Part shown: one piece after another, positions 53,268-60,606 of the stretch
How positions within the stretch are numbered: the first letter of the stretch is position 1
How the letters are laid out: each line of letters opens with the position of its first letter
Source: Aestuariibaculum lutulentum
GTDB lineage: Bacteria > Bacteroidota > Bacteroidia > Flavobacteriales > Flavobacteriaceae
DNA: 64,000 nt
Reading direction: 5' to 3'
Assembly: GCF_032926325.1 (NCBI RefSeq)
Contig: NZ_CP136709.1
Location: 2,003,501-2,067,500 of the forward strand
Program-made: the position numbers and the translations under genes
Notes under the pieces: model-generated
What the model was told of the DNA's origin: nothing
Database searches by the model: none
The model's input: only the letters and a program-made list of their open reading frames with translations

Positions 53268-54431
53268 ATGAACAAAATGAAAACAAATCTAATGATTTTA
53301 GGGGTGCTGGTATCAGTGTTTGGCTGGAATACTAATGCACAAGAGCAAAATGCACAATATAAAATTGTGGTGAAAATGGAAAATGTTATTAAGGAAGCCC
53401 CCGCTTTATTATTGATAAAAGAAAACTCTAGAGTAATAATTGATACGGTATATGTTAATTCAAATAATGAATTTATATTTTCTGGAGATATTCCTGCGGT
53501 AGAACGAGGTTTTTTAACCTTACTACACCATAAAATAGATCCAACGGTTCCTCCCAATAATGCAGATGGAATGCCTGTATACCTAGAAGAAGGAGAATTA
53601 AGAATTACTGGGAAAGACTCCATTTTAACAGCAACTGTAGAAGGAACGCCTTTAAATACAGACTATCAGGAATTGGCTATGGTAGGGAAAGCTTTCGATT
53701 TAAAAATAAATGCATTAAATGATGCTTATGAAGAAGCTTCATCGGCAAATAATGTTGAAAAAGTGGCTGTAATAGAGAAGGACTATGCAGTTTTAATGGC
53801 AGAGAAAAAGGAAGCTGAGAAAGCATTTTTTTTAAGTCACTTAAATTCTGCCGTTAGTTTGGACTGGTTAAGAAGAAATGTAAATATCATTCAAGAGAAA
53901 AATTTAGCAAAAGAATTGTTTTCTCAAATGACGGATGACGTAAAAACATCGGCTGCAGGTGTAATCTATAACAATATATTAAATCAAACTAAAGGAGCAG
54001 ATATAGGCTCTGAAGCCCCGGATATTAGTGCTAAACAACCAAATGGAGAAAATTTAAGTTTACGTTCTTTAAGAGGACAATATGTGCTTTTAGATTTCTG
54101 GGCGTCTTGGTGTGGGCCATGTAGAAGAGAAAATCCAAATTTAGTTAAAACATACAATTCCTTTAAGAATAAAAACTTTACCATTTTAGGGTATTCTTTG
54201 GATGGAGGAAATGATGCTTTAAGAAAATGGACAGAGGCAATCGAGAAAGATCAGTTAGTTTGGAATCAAATTTCAGATTTAGCTGGATGGCAAAGTATGG
54301 CTGTTAAGTTATATGGTATTAACGCTGTACCTGCGAACTTTTTAATTGATCCTAACGGAGTTATCATCGCTAAAAATTTAAGAGGGGCAGACTTAGATCA
54401 AAAGCTAGACGAAATTTTAAATAATATATAA
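53268..54431 (+). CDS. TlpA family disulfide reductase with N-terminal DUF4369-like domain
   Basis: 387 residues. Signal peptide (about 5-24, ending NTNAQ); beta-rich DUF4369-type N-terminal domain (about 30-130); a helical linker with coiled-coil character (about 140-235); and a thioredoxin domain (about 245-387) with WASWCGPC (Cys282-Cys285) and a cis-proline INAVPANFLIDP. Such proteins are periplasmic or lipoprotein-associated disulfide reductases in Bacteroidota. The 3-base gap to the first TlpA gene and the 9-base gap to the protease gene indicate a tight operon. Confidence 0.93.
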   Translation: MNKMKTNLMILGVLVSVFGWNTNAQEQNAQYKIVVKMENVIKEAPALLLIKENSRVIIDTVYVNSNNEFIFSGDIPAVERGFLTLLHHKIDPTVPPNNADGMPVYLEEGELRITGKDSILTATVEGTPLNTDYQELAMVGKAFDLKINALNDAYEEASSANNVEKVAVIEKDYAVLMAEKKEAEKAFFLSHLNSAVSLDWLRRNVNIIQEKNLAKELFSQMTDDVKTSAAGVIYNNILNQTKGADIGSEAPDISAKQPNGENLSLRSLRGQYVLLDFWASWCGPCRRENPNLVKTYNSFKNKNFTILGYSLDGGNDALRKWTEAIEKDQLVWNQISDLAGWQSMAVKLYGINAVPANFLIDPNGVIIAKNLRGADLDQKLDEILNNI

Positions 54432-54440
54432 AAAGGGAAA

Positions 54441-55325
54441 ATGAAGAATATTTTAGTTTTAGTAGCTGTTTTCTCTAGTTTTTCTCTAGTTTTAAAAGCT
54501 CAGGAAGTGAGTTATTCTAATTGGGAAGATTTACCTAACAGGCTCTACGATTCAATAGTTGAAACTCAAAAGAATGCACATTTTATATCTATAGAACAAC
54601 TTAAAAATAATAGTGTATCGGCTGAAAATGAAACTGCTATCGAATATCCGAAGTTGCCAAAAGCCAATAAAAAACAGTTAACACCTCAAAAATTAGTGAA
54701 AAGTATCAGGCCAACATCATTAATGATTTGTAAATTAAAAAGAGGGTTTGGTATTCATAAAGACTTTGTAATTATAGGTGCTTCGGCAGCAGTTCTTAGT
54801 GAAGATGGTTTATGTGTTTCTAATTATCATGTTTTTGAATCTATCATAAATCAGGGGCAAAGTATAATGCCGCAAGATAGCTTGTTTTTTGCAGCAGATT
54901 CAAAAGGAAAGGTGTATCCAATAACTAAAGTTTTAAATTACAGTAAGTCTGCTGACTTAGCGACATTTAAGATAGATACAAGAGGAGAAAAATTAACTCC
55001 TGTTGCTTTAGGTAATGATTTAGAGGTTGGGTCTACTGTGCATACCATGACTCATCCAAATCAGCGAGCATATTATTATACCAAAGGTATTGTTGCAAGA
55101 AACTCCAGTTTTGTAAATAACCCTTGGGAAAACAGATGCGATATTACAGCTGATTATGCAAAGGGATCTAGTGGAGGGCCCATTTTTGATGACTTTGGAA
55201 ATTTGGTAGCGATAGTATCATCTACAAATTCTATTTATGCAGGAGATAGTAATAACCCTGAATGGCAAATGGTTATTAAAATAGCTGTTCCAGTTAGCTC
55301 AGTAAAAAAATTAATTGAAGGTTGA
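54441..55325 (+). CDS. Secreted trypsin-like serine protease
   Basis: 294 residues with a signal peptide (4-20, LVLKAQ). After a Lys/Pro-rich pro-region (about 60-90) comes a chymotrypsin-fold domain with the full triad: His130 in VSNYHVF, Asp172 in KSADLATFKID and Ser244 in KGSSGGPIFDD. It resembles two-barrel trypsin-like peptidases without PDZ domains. It is the last gene of the sigma/FecR-controlled operon, which makes proteins or peptides a more likely substrate of this SusCD system than glycans. It may instead cleave envelope proteins during signalling. Confidence 0.87.
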   Translation: MKNILVLVAVFSSFSLVLKAQEVSYSNWEDLPNRLYDSIVETQKNAHFISIEQLKNNSVSAENETAIEYPKLPKANKKQLTPQKLVKSIRPTSLMICKLKRGFGIHKDFVIIGASAAVLSEDGLCVSNYHVFESIINQGQSIMPQDSLFFAADSKGKVYPITKVLNYSKSADLATFKIDTRGEKLTPVALGNDLEVGSTVHTMTHPNQRAYYYTKGIVARNSSFVNNPWENRCDITADYAKGSSGGPIFDDFGNLVAIVSSTNSIYAGDSNNPEWQMVIKIAVPVSSVKKLIEG

Positions 55326-55353
55326 TTTTTGGTTATTGATTTTTAAGTGGGAA

Positions 55354-55385
55354 AAGCGGTTTGGGATTATCAAATCGCTTTTTTC
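55354..55385 (+). terminator. Intrinsic terminator of cluster B
   Basis: AAGCGGTTTG pairs with CAAATCGCTT (one G-T pair) around a 7-base loop, followed by T6, about 30 bases after the protease stop. Confidence 0.85.
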
Positions 55386-55386
55386 A

Positions 55387-55954
55387 TTTGCTAAAATTAA
55401 AATAGGAATATCAAGCTACTAGTTTAAATCAATTTTAGATGAAAGGTTGCCTTCATTGGGTTGTAAAATATCTGATAGATCAATAATTATTGGTACTTAT
55501 TTTATACTTAAAAGGCTTATTTTTAAAATTCACATGTTTTTAATCGAGAATCTATCGAAAAATAAAAATAGAGAATAGCCTAGGGCGAAAAATAGGGCAT
55601 AGCTAAATTTTAGTAAGCATATATTAAATCAATGCTTTTTATAAAGAATCGAGCTTTGTTAATATGCCTTTATTGGATGTGTTCAAACTATAAAATTTTT
55701 ATTTAATTAGGATATTTCCAAATTCTATTATGCCTTGTAATTGAAAGTTTTTTAAAATCATGATGTAAATTGAAACTAATGTGTTTTTTCACTAGGATAA
55801 ATAGTTGCATCTGTGCATATTTTAGGGTTGTAGTAAAACGAATATGTAGTTACAAATTACTTGTTGATTATTCCAAATCGGCATTGATTTGAATTATGGC
55901 AGATTAGAAATGTTAAAGTTAACTTAACATTGTGAAAATTCTTGTATAGCTTTT
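55387..55954. other. Non-coding gap
   Basis: About 570 bases of AT-rich sequence between the cluster B terminator and the yhdH-like gene. I found no open frame with coding character, no tRNA and no clear repeats; a possible scar of past insertion or deletion. Confidence 0.5.
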
Positions 55955-56956
55955 TTATTCTGTAAAAGATAATACTATTCTACCTTTTAAATTTCCTTTT
56001 AGCATTAATTCAATTTTTTCAGCTATATCTTCTAGTTTTATTTCATTAAAAGCAAAATCTAAATTTTTAGGTTTCCATTTATGAGCTAACTTATTCCATA
56101 CTTTTTTTCTGAGTTCCATTGGATAATTTTGAGAATCTATTCCTATAAGTGAAACACCCCTTAGGATAAAAGGAAAAACGGTTAAATCAAGTTTTGGAGA
56201 AGCAACGTTTCCGCAGCAAGTTACAGCACCAGTTGAATTAGTCGATTTAATTATATTTTCAAGAATTACACCACCTACAGTATCAATAGCACCTGCAAAC
56301 AAAGGTTTTAACAATGGCTTTTTGTCAAAATTTTCAATATCACTTCGAAATAGCACTTCATCAGCTCCAAGACTAATTAAATAGTCTTGTTCTGTTTCCT
56401 TACCTGTTATTGCAATCACCGAATACCCCAACTTACTTAAAATAGAAACACTCAATGCCCCAACGCCACCTGTTGCGCCTGAAACCACTATTTTTCCATC
56501 CTTTGGCTTTACCAATTCGGTAAGTCTTAAAACCGATATTCCCGCTGTTAACCCGGCAGTACCATATATCATTGCCTCTTTCATGGTCATTTTTTCGGGT
56601 AATTTTAAGGCCCATTCTGATGGAACCTGAACATACTCAGCAAATCCACCGTCAGTATTCATTCCTAAATCATAACTGGTTACAATTACTTTTTCTCCAA
56701 AATTAAATAAATCACTGTTAGATTTTACTATCGTGCCTACCGCATCAATACCTGGTGTGTGTGGATAATTTTTCGTTACTCCCTTATTCCCTGAAGCAGA
56801 TAATGCATCTTTATAATTCAATGAACTATAGTGTACTTTTACTAAAATCTCATTATTATTCAATATGCCAAATTCCATTTCTTTAATAGAGCCTTGATAA
56901 TTACCATTAATATCTTCAATTCGAAAAGCTTTAAATGTAGAATCCTTCTGTTTCAT
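55955..56956 (-). CDS. YhdH/YhfP family quinone oxidoreductase (acrylyl-CoA reductase type)
   Basis: 333 residues of the medium-chain dehydrogenase superfamily, NADPH-dependent and zinc-free. GroES-like N-terminal domain with SSLNYKDALSASGNKGVTK and PHTPGIDAVGTI; nucleotide-binding domain with SGATGGVGALSVSILSKLGY (about 160-179). The active site probably reduces acrylyl-CoA or other electrophilic enones. It is divergent from an HxlR-type regulator gene 136 bases away, a common arrangement in which the regulator senses reactive electrophiles. Confidence 0.9.
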   Translation of the reverse strand: MKQKDSTFKAFRIEDINGNYQGSIKEMEFGILNNNEILVKVHYSSLNYKDALSASGNKGVTKNYPHTPGIDAVGTIVKSNSDLFNFGEKVIVTSYDLGMNTDGGFAEYVQVPSEWALKLPEKMTMKEAMIYGTAGLTAGISVLRLTELVKPKDGKIVVSGATGGVGALSVSILSKLGYSVIAITGKETEQDYLISLGADEVLFRSDIENFDKKPLLKPLFAGAIDTVGGVILENIIKSTNSTGAVTCCGNVASPKLDLTVFPFILRGVSLIGIDSQNYPMELRKKVWNKLAHKWKPKNLDFAFNEIKLEDIAEKIELMLKGNLKGRIVLSFTE

Positions 56957-56970
56957 CGTTTGAATTTTAT

Positions 56971-56990
56971 TTTACTTACTTTTGTGTAAA
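56971..56990. promoter_or_regulatory. Candidate operator in the yhdH-hxlR interval
   Basis: TTTAC-N10-GTAAA is an inverted repeat with two-fold symmetry just upstream of the yhdH-like start. The same bases contain TACTTTTG (56976-56983) on the plus strand, a -7-like box for the regulator. A plausible HxlR binding site, by position only. Confidence 0.3.
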
Positions 56991-57092
56991 TTTCAGGATA
57001 AATATTCTGTTAAACAAGAACTTACAGATGGTTGGTGTACGAACATTTATTTCCATTTTGAGTGTTTTTAAGGGCTTTAAGGGAAGAAAAAA

Positions 57093-57419
57093 ATGAAAAA
57101 AAGTTATTGTCCGATTGATACATTTATAAATGTTATTAAGGGAAAACGAAAAGCAACGATTATTTTACACCTTTTTCAAGGAGATAAAAGGTATAGCGAA
57201 TTGGTTAAACTATTAACTGATATCAGTGAACGAATGCTTACTAAACAACTAAAAGAATTGGAATTAGATGGATTAGTAAATCGAACTGTTTTTCCAGAAG
57301 TTCCCCCTCGTGTTGAATATAGTATAACTGAACTTGGTAAAGATATTCATCCTTTCCTCAAAGGAATGTATAAAGGAGGAATCATGTTTGAAAAATCTAT
57401 TGATGGATCTCATCTTTAA
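57093..57419 (+). CDS. HxlR family transcriptional regulator
   Basis: 108 residues, a winged helix-turn-helix of the HxlR type: YCPIDTFINVIKGKRKATII, then the helix region RYSELVKLLTDISERMLTKQ and wing VFPEVPPRVEYSITELGK. Cys6 lies at the position of the redox-sensing N-terminal cysteine known in YodB/HypR relatives. With the divergent oxidoreductase, this suggests a thiol-based switch that responds to quinones or aldehydes. Confidence 0.9.
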   Translation: MKKSYCPIDTFINVIKGKRKATIILHLFQGDKRYSELVKLLTDISERMLTKQLKELELDGLVNRTVFPEVPPRVEYSITELGKDIHPFLKGMYKGGIMFEKSIDGSHL

Positions 57420-57743
57420 ATTTAAGAGCTGGTCAATTAATTTAATATGTTTATGTGTAAGCTTCCCTAAAAACGGAACTGTTTAAAAGTGTTATTATTA
57501 TAGTAAATTAGATAAGGAAGAGTATTAAAAGGAATAGATTATAGTTTTTAAATGAAGTCAAAATAAGTAGGTAATCTTAGTCTTTTATGTTTTTAGGGCA
57601 GTCATAGATGATATTACAAGTCGATATAATTATGTGAAATTATATTATAAAACTTTCTGAAAACAACAAGCGCACTTACAATGGCTGTTTGTGTATCATA
57701 TTTGAAAAAAATAAATCACAGGCTTTTGTAATGTCTATCAGTA
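57420..57743. other. Non-coding gap
   Basis: About 320 AT-rich bases between hxlR and the broken phosphotransferase gene. No coding frame, hairpin-plus-T-run or repeat was recognised. Confidence 0.5.
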
Positions 57744-58595
57744 TTAGCTGTATGTATTCTTTTCTTTATTGTATTCCATCCAAGATTTTATTCTTCCAAC
57801 AAACATTTTAAGATAGTTTTCTGTTAAAAATATATTCGACCAATCAAACCTTTGCGCTTGTACACCAAGATAAAAAGCAAAAATAGAGGCTCCAGCTTCT
57901 GGAATTAATTTGGTTTCCTGTTCTGAAAGTTCTCTTACTTTACGATAACCACTAAGAAAACTTTTTACTTTTGATTCATAAACTTCTTTGTCCGACTCTA
58001 TATAAAACAATTGAATAAAGAAATATCCAATGTCTAAAAACAAAAACCCATTTCCGCAATTATCAAAGTCAAAAATTGTTATTTCCTTGTCATTTTTGAC
58101 GCTAACATTATCATGCCAAATATCAAGATGAACTATTCCTTTTTGAAATTTGGTTTGTTCTAGCCCCTGAAAGGTTTTAGAGAATTCCATTCCTATTTTT
58201 TTTAGATATTTCATTTCGTCTAAATCCTCCGAGAAAAATTGCATTAATTGTTTGTAAGAATCACTTAAAAGTAATTCTGAATTATAGTTTGTTCTATCAA
58301 TTTTTTTATGTGATGTTATGTCGTGAAATCTAGCCATTAGCGAACCCATTTCAAAACAATTATAATTATTCATAAATCGCATTTTTTCGCCTTCAGCATA
58401 TGAAAATAGAACAATGTAGCGAAGTCCTTCAGGCGAATAAATTTCTTGAATTAGATTGTTTTATTTATCTGAAATTGGAAACGAAATAGAAAGATTATTC
58501 TCTTTTAATAGTTGTAGAAGCCTTAATTCTTCTATAATTTCAGTTTTGGCTCTCCATTTGTAGCAATACACTCTAACGACATACTTTTTAAAGTG
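57744..58595 (-). pseudogene. Broken APH-type phosphotransferase gene
   Basis: A paralogue of 42132-43118. The readable 212-residue part (57744-58382) keeps the Brenner motif HLDIWHDN and IFDFDNCG. Upstream, the same reading frame continues to about 58595 with clear similarity (KYVVRVYC; SPEGLRYIVLFSYAEGEK) but is broken by TAA at 58461-58463, where the intact gene has CAA (Gln92), so a single C-to-T change. The first ~50 residues are missing altogether at the island's right edge. The remaining ORF lacks the ATP-binding N-lobe and cannot be an active kinase. Confidence 0.88.
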
Positions 58596-58695
58596 TTAAG
58601 AGTTAGTCATTTTTTTACAGAGAAAATAAATAAATTTAGAGTTAAATTAACTATCATTTAAATCGTTATTTTTGTTAAAATTTAAATAACAAAGT

Positions 58696-58725
58696 GAACA
58701 CAAAACTGAACACGTTTTGGAACAC
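58696..58725 (+). repeat. Right iterons: three GAACAC boxes at 12-bp spacing
   Basis: GAACAC begins at 58696, 58708 and 58720, ending 62 bases before attR, in the same orientation and spacing as the left array. A short reading frame across it would encode EHKTEHVLEHEFK, resembling the integrase N-terminus, but it has stops on both sides, so the DNA motif itself is likely what is conserved. Confidence 0.75.
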
Positions 58726-58787
58726 GAATTTAAAATATGGCATCCGGGAAGTCCTTATTTTGTGTTATGAATTTGTCAGGTGATGAA

Positions 58788-58830
58788 CTCATAACCCGAA
58801 GGTCACAGGTTCGAGTCCTGTTCCCGCTAC
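58788..58830 (+). repeat. attR: 43-bp copy of the tRNA-fMet 3' half
   Basis: Identical to 25023-25065. Lacks the acceptor 5' strand, D arm and first half of the anticodon arm, so it is not a functional tRNA. Marks the right island boundary. Confidence 0.95.
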
Positions 58831-58836
58831 GAAGCA

Positions 58837-58867
58837 AGAGAATCTAGAAATAGGTTCTCTTTTTTTT
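58837..58867 (+). terminator. Displaced terminator, probably the original tRNA-fMet terminator
   Basis: AGAGAATC pairs with GGTTCTCT around an 8-base loop and is followed by T8, only 7 bases after attR. That is where a tRNA terminator would lie if the island were removed. The rest of the 58868-59164 gap holds only the repeat at 59041. Confidence 0.75.
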
Positions 58868-59040
58868 GCAATAAATTCAAGTGTTTCAGAAATTCTTCAT
58901 TTCATAAATTATATTAAATCTTCAATAAAAGGACTCTAAAAAGGTGGTATTTCATATTCCATTAAATCAATCAAATAATTAAAGTTATGAATTCAAATAA
59001 ACTATCAATACGTTATATATTAGATAAAAATAAATTAGGG

Positions 59041-59114
59041 TGGTGTAGATCACAATTGTAGTCAATAACCGCTATTTAAATGCATTTTAGGAGGTGCTTT
59101 AAGTAGTTGTACCC
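59041..59114 (+). repeat. Imperfect 74-bp element, copy outside the island
   Basis: Collinear with 27794-27866 at roughly 70% of positions, same orientation. Begins TGGTGTAGATCACAATTG and ends GTAGTTGTACCC. The hairpin partner that makes a terminator in the island copy is missing here, though a T7 run remains. Confidence 0.6.
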
Positions 59115-59164
59115 GTTTTTTTATGCTGAAATTTTGTGATAATAAATACTAACTAGAAATAATT

Positions 59165-60580
59165 TTATTCAGAAATAGTAATAATTACCCTTTTGTATCT
59201 CGTTAATGAAGGGGAGCCCGAATCGGTAACCTCACAAATCATATGAAATGTATCGCCGGATTGTGCGTCCTTTGGTAAGATAAATTTTGTAATTGAAGAT
59301 TGAGTTTTTGGAATAATTTCTTGACCAGAATATGTATTCGCTTCTTTGTAATTCCACCAGGTTATATGGAGATCATCATTATCAGGATCGAAGGATTTGG
59401 ATGCATCTAGTTTTATTTTGGACCCCGCTTTAGTAGTAATGTTTAAAGGGGTGTTTTTTAAATTTACTATAGGATGGTGATTTGCAGAATTATAATCGTT
59501 CACACACCAATCGGCCCTTGCGGCAAAATCATTTTGAACATGTTCTAGCCACATCCATAAGGGTTTAAAATATTTGTTTCTTATAGTTACCTTATTTGAA
59601 ACTGTGTCATGCTCCATTTTTTTAGACCAACTGTTATGTATACTTCTTTGTCCTTCAGGATATGTTATTTCAGAATCGGGTAGGAGGTCCATCCAAACAT
59701 TATTCCTTACTTTCGTATAACGACCTCCCCAACCACCAAAGTCTGGAGACTCGGTGCTTCTGAGTCCGTTCGGTATATTATGGAGAAATGCAGGGGTATC
59801 TCCTTCGGCATTAAAAGCGCCATGGTTGTTTTCATAGGCATCACATAAAGCACCGTGATTGGTTAAAATGTTTTCTTCCATCCATTTTGATTCGAAATAG
59901 GATTTTATGTCATCGGGAAGTACTTTATGCCATATGTAAGCCATACAATCAAATTGATCTGAAATTATAGTGGTTATCTTTAAATGTTCCCAGTTAGGCC
60001 TAATGTAGTTCTGATAAGTTTCATCTTGCTCCCAAATTAGAAAAAGACGTGTTTTTTTAGCGATTTCGCTCATGCGCTCCGGGTGGTCTTCCTGAATTAT
60101 TTTTAATGCTCTGGAAATCGTATTGCAACCTCCCCATGCCTGGAGCCATATGGGGCGTTTATCGGTGTTGTCTAGTAAAACACTGGCTATTAGTTTGGCG
60201 CCATCGGTACGAAGGTAGTCTTCTCCAATCTCATTAATGTTACCAACTTTCCATTTGCTTAAAAGGTATTCTGGGCTAGGATAATTTGAGTCATGTAATA
60301 TAAGGTTATCGTATACTTTCGCATATAAATCAATGTAATCCTTTATCCAATTAACATCATGAAACGCGTGCCATCCTTCACCACCAACCCAATGGAATTG
60401 CGAACTACTATTTATTATGCCTTCAATGTCAAACTCGTTGGAAGTTAATAAAAACCGAACCATAGAAGCTCTGTCATCAGCTTCTCCATCAGTAGTTATA
60501 ATAACTCTTGGCTTTTCATTTTGACTATAAGTAGAAGAATAGCTTAATAGGGTTAGAATTAATATAATAATATGTTTCAT
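59165..60580 (-). CDS. DUF1593 nucleoside-hydrolase-like secreted protein
   Basis: 471 residues with a signal peptide (2-19, LSYSSTYS). The N-terminal domain (about 22-300) has a nucleoside-hydrolase-like Asp cluster, RVIITTDGEADDRASMVRFL, then IWLQAWGGCNTISRAL and GWGGRYTKV. The C-terminal domain (about 375-471) is Ig-like, with LDASKSFDPDNDDLHITWW. This is the architecture of Sde0182-type proteins, secreted and often encoded in polysaccharide loci. The substrate is unknown. It lies 26 bases downstream of the GH2 gene on the same strand, so the two form an operon. Confidence 0.85.
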   Translation of the reverse strand: MKHIIILILTLLSYSSTYSQNEKPRVIITTDGEADDRASMVRFLLTSNEFDIEGIINSSSQFHWVGGEGWHAFHDVNWIKDYIDLYAKVYDNLILHDSNYPSPEYLLSKWKVGNINEIGEDYLRTDGAKLIASVLLDNTDKRPIWLQAWGGCNTISRALKIIQEDHPERMSEIAKKTRLFLIWEQDETYQNYIRPNWEHLKITTIISDQFDCMAYIWHKVLPDDIKSYFESKWMEENILTNHGALCDAYENNHGAFNAEGDTPAFLHNIPNGLRSTESPDFGGWGGRYTKVRNNVWMDLLPDSEITYPEGQRSIHNSWSKKMEHDTVSNKVTIRNKYFKPLWMWLEHVQNDFAARADWCVNDYNSANHHPIVNLKNTPLNITTKAGSKIKLDASKSFDPDNDDLHITWWNYKEANTYSGQEIIPKTQSSITKFILPKDAQSGDTFHMICEVTDSGSPSLTRYKRVIITISE

Positions 60581-60606
60581 AGATATTATTTGAGCCTCAA
60601 GTAATA

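Larger units (their letters stand above)
25066..58830. mobile_element. Genomic island integrated at tRNA-fMet (about 33.8 kb)
   Basis: Bounded by the intact tRNA gene and a perfect 43-bp duplication of its 3' half. It carries a tyrosine recombinase reading inward, next to the tRNA end, and matching GAACAC iterons at both ends. The cargo is a polysaccharide utilisation locus, a sigma/FecR-controlled SusCD-protease cluster, two phosphotransferase genes (one broken) and a yhdH/hxlR-like pair. No conjugation or phage structural genes are present, so it is an integrative island that would need outside help to transfer. A decayed gene near the right edge suggests long residence. Confidence 0.9.

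Noticed and set aside
57640..57700. Integron attC-like site with ACAACAAGCG and CTGTTTGTG
   Set aside because: The two short stretches do not form the required R'/R'' pairing and no integron integrase is present.
58688..58765. Short reading frame encoding EHKTEHVLEHEFK, as a fragment of a second integrase
   Set aside because: It is closed by stops on both sides within about 25 codons and no further recombinase similarity is seen; the repeated DNA boxes explain it better.
58788..58830. A second tRNA-Met gene
   Set aside because: Only the 3' half (from the anticodon loop on) is present; no acceptor 5' strand or D arm precedes it, so it is an attachment-site remnant.
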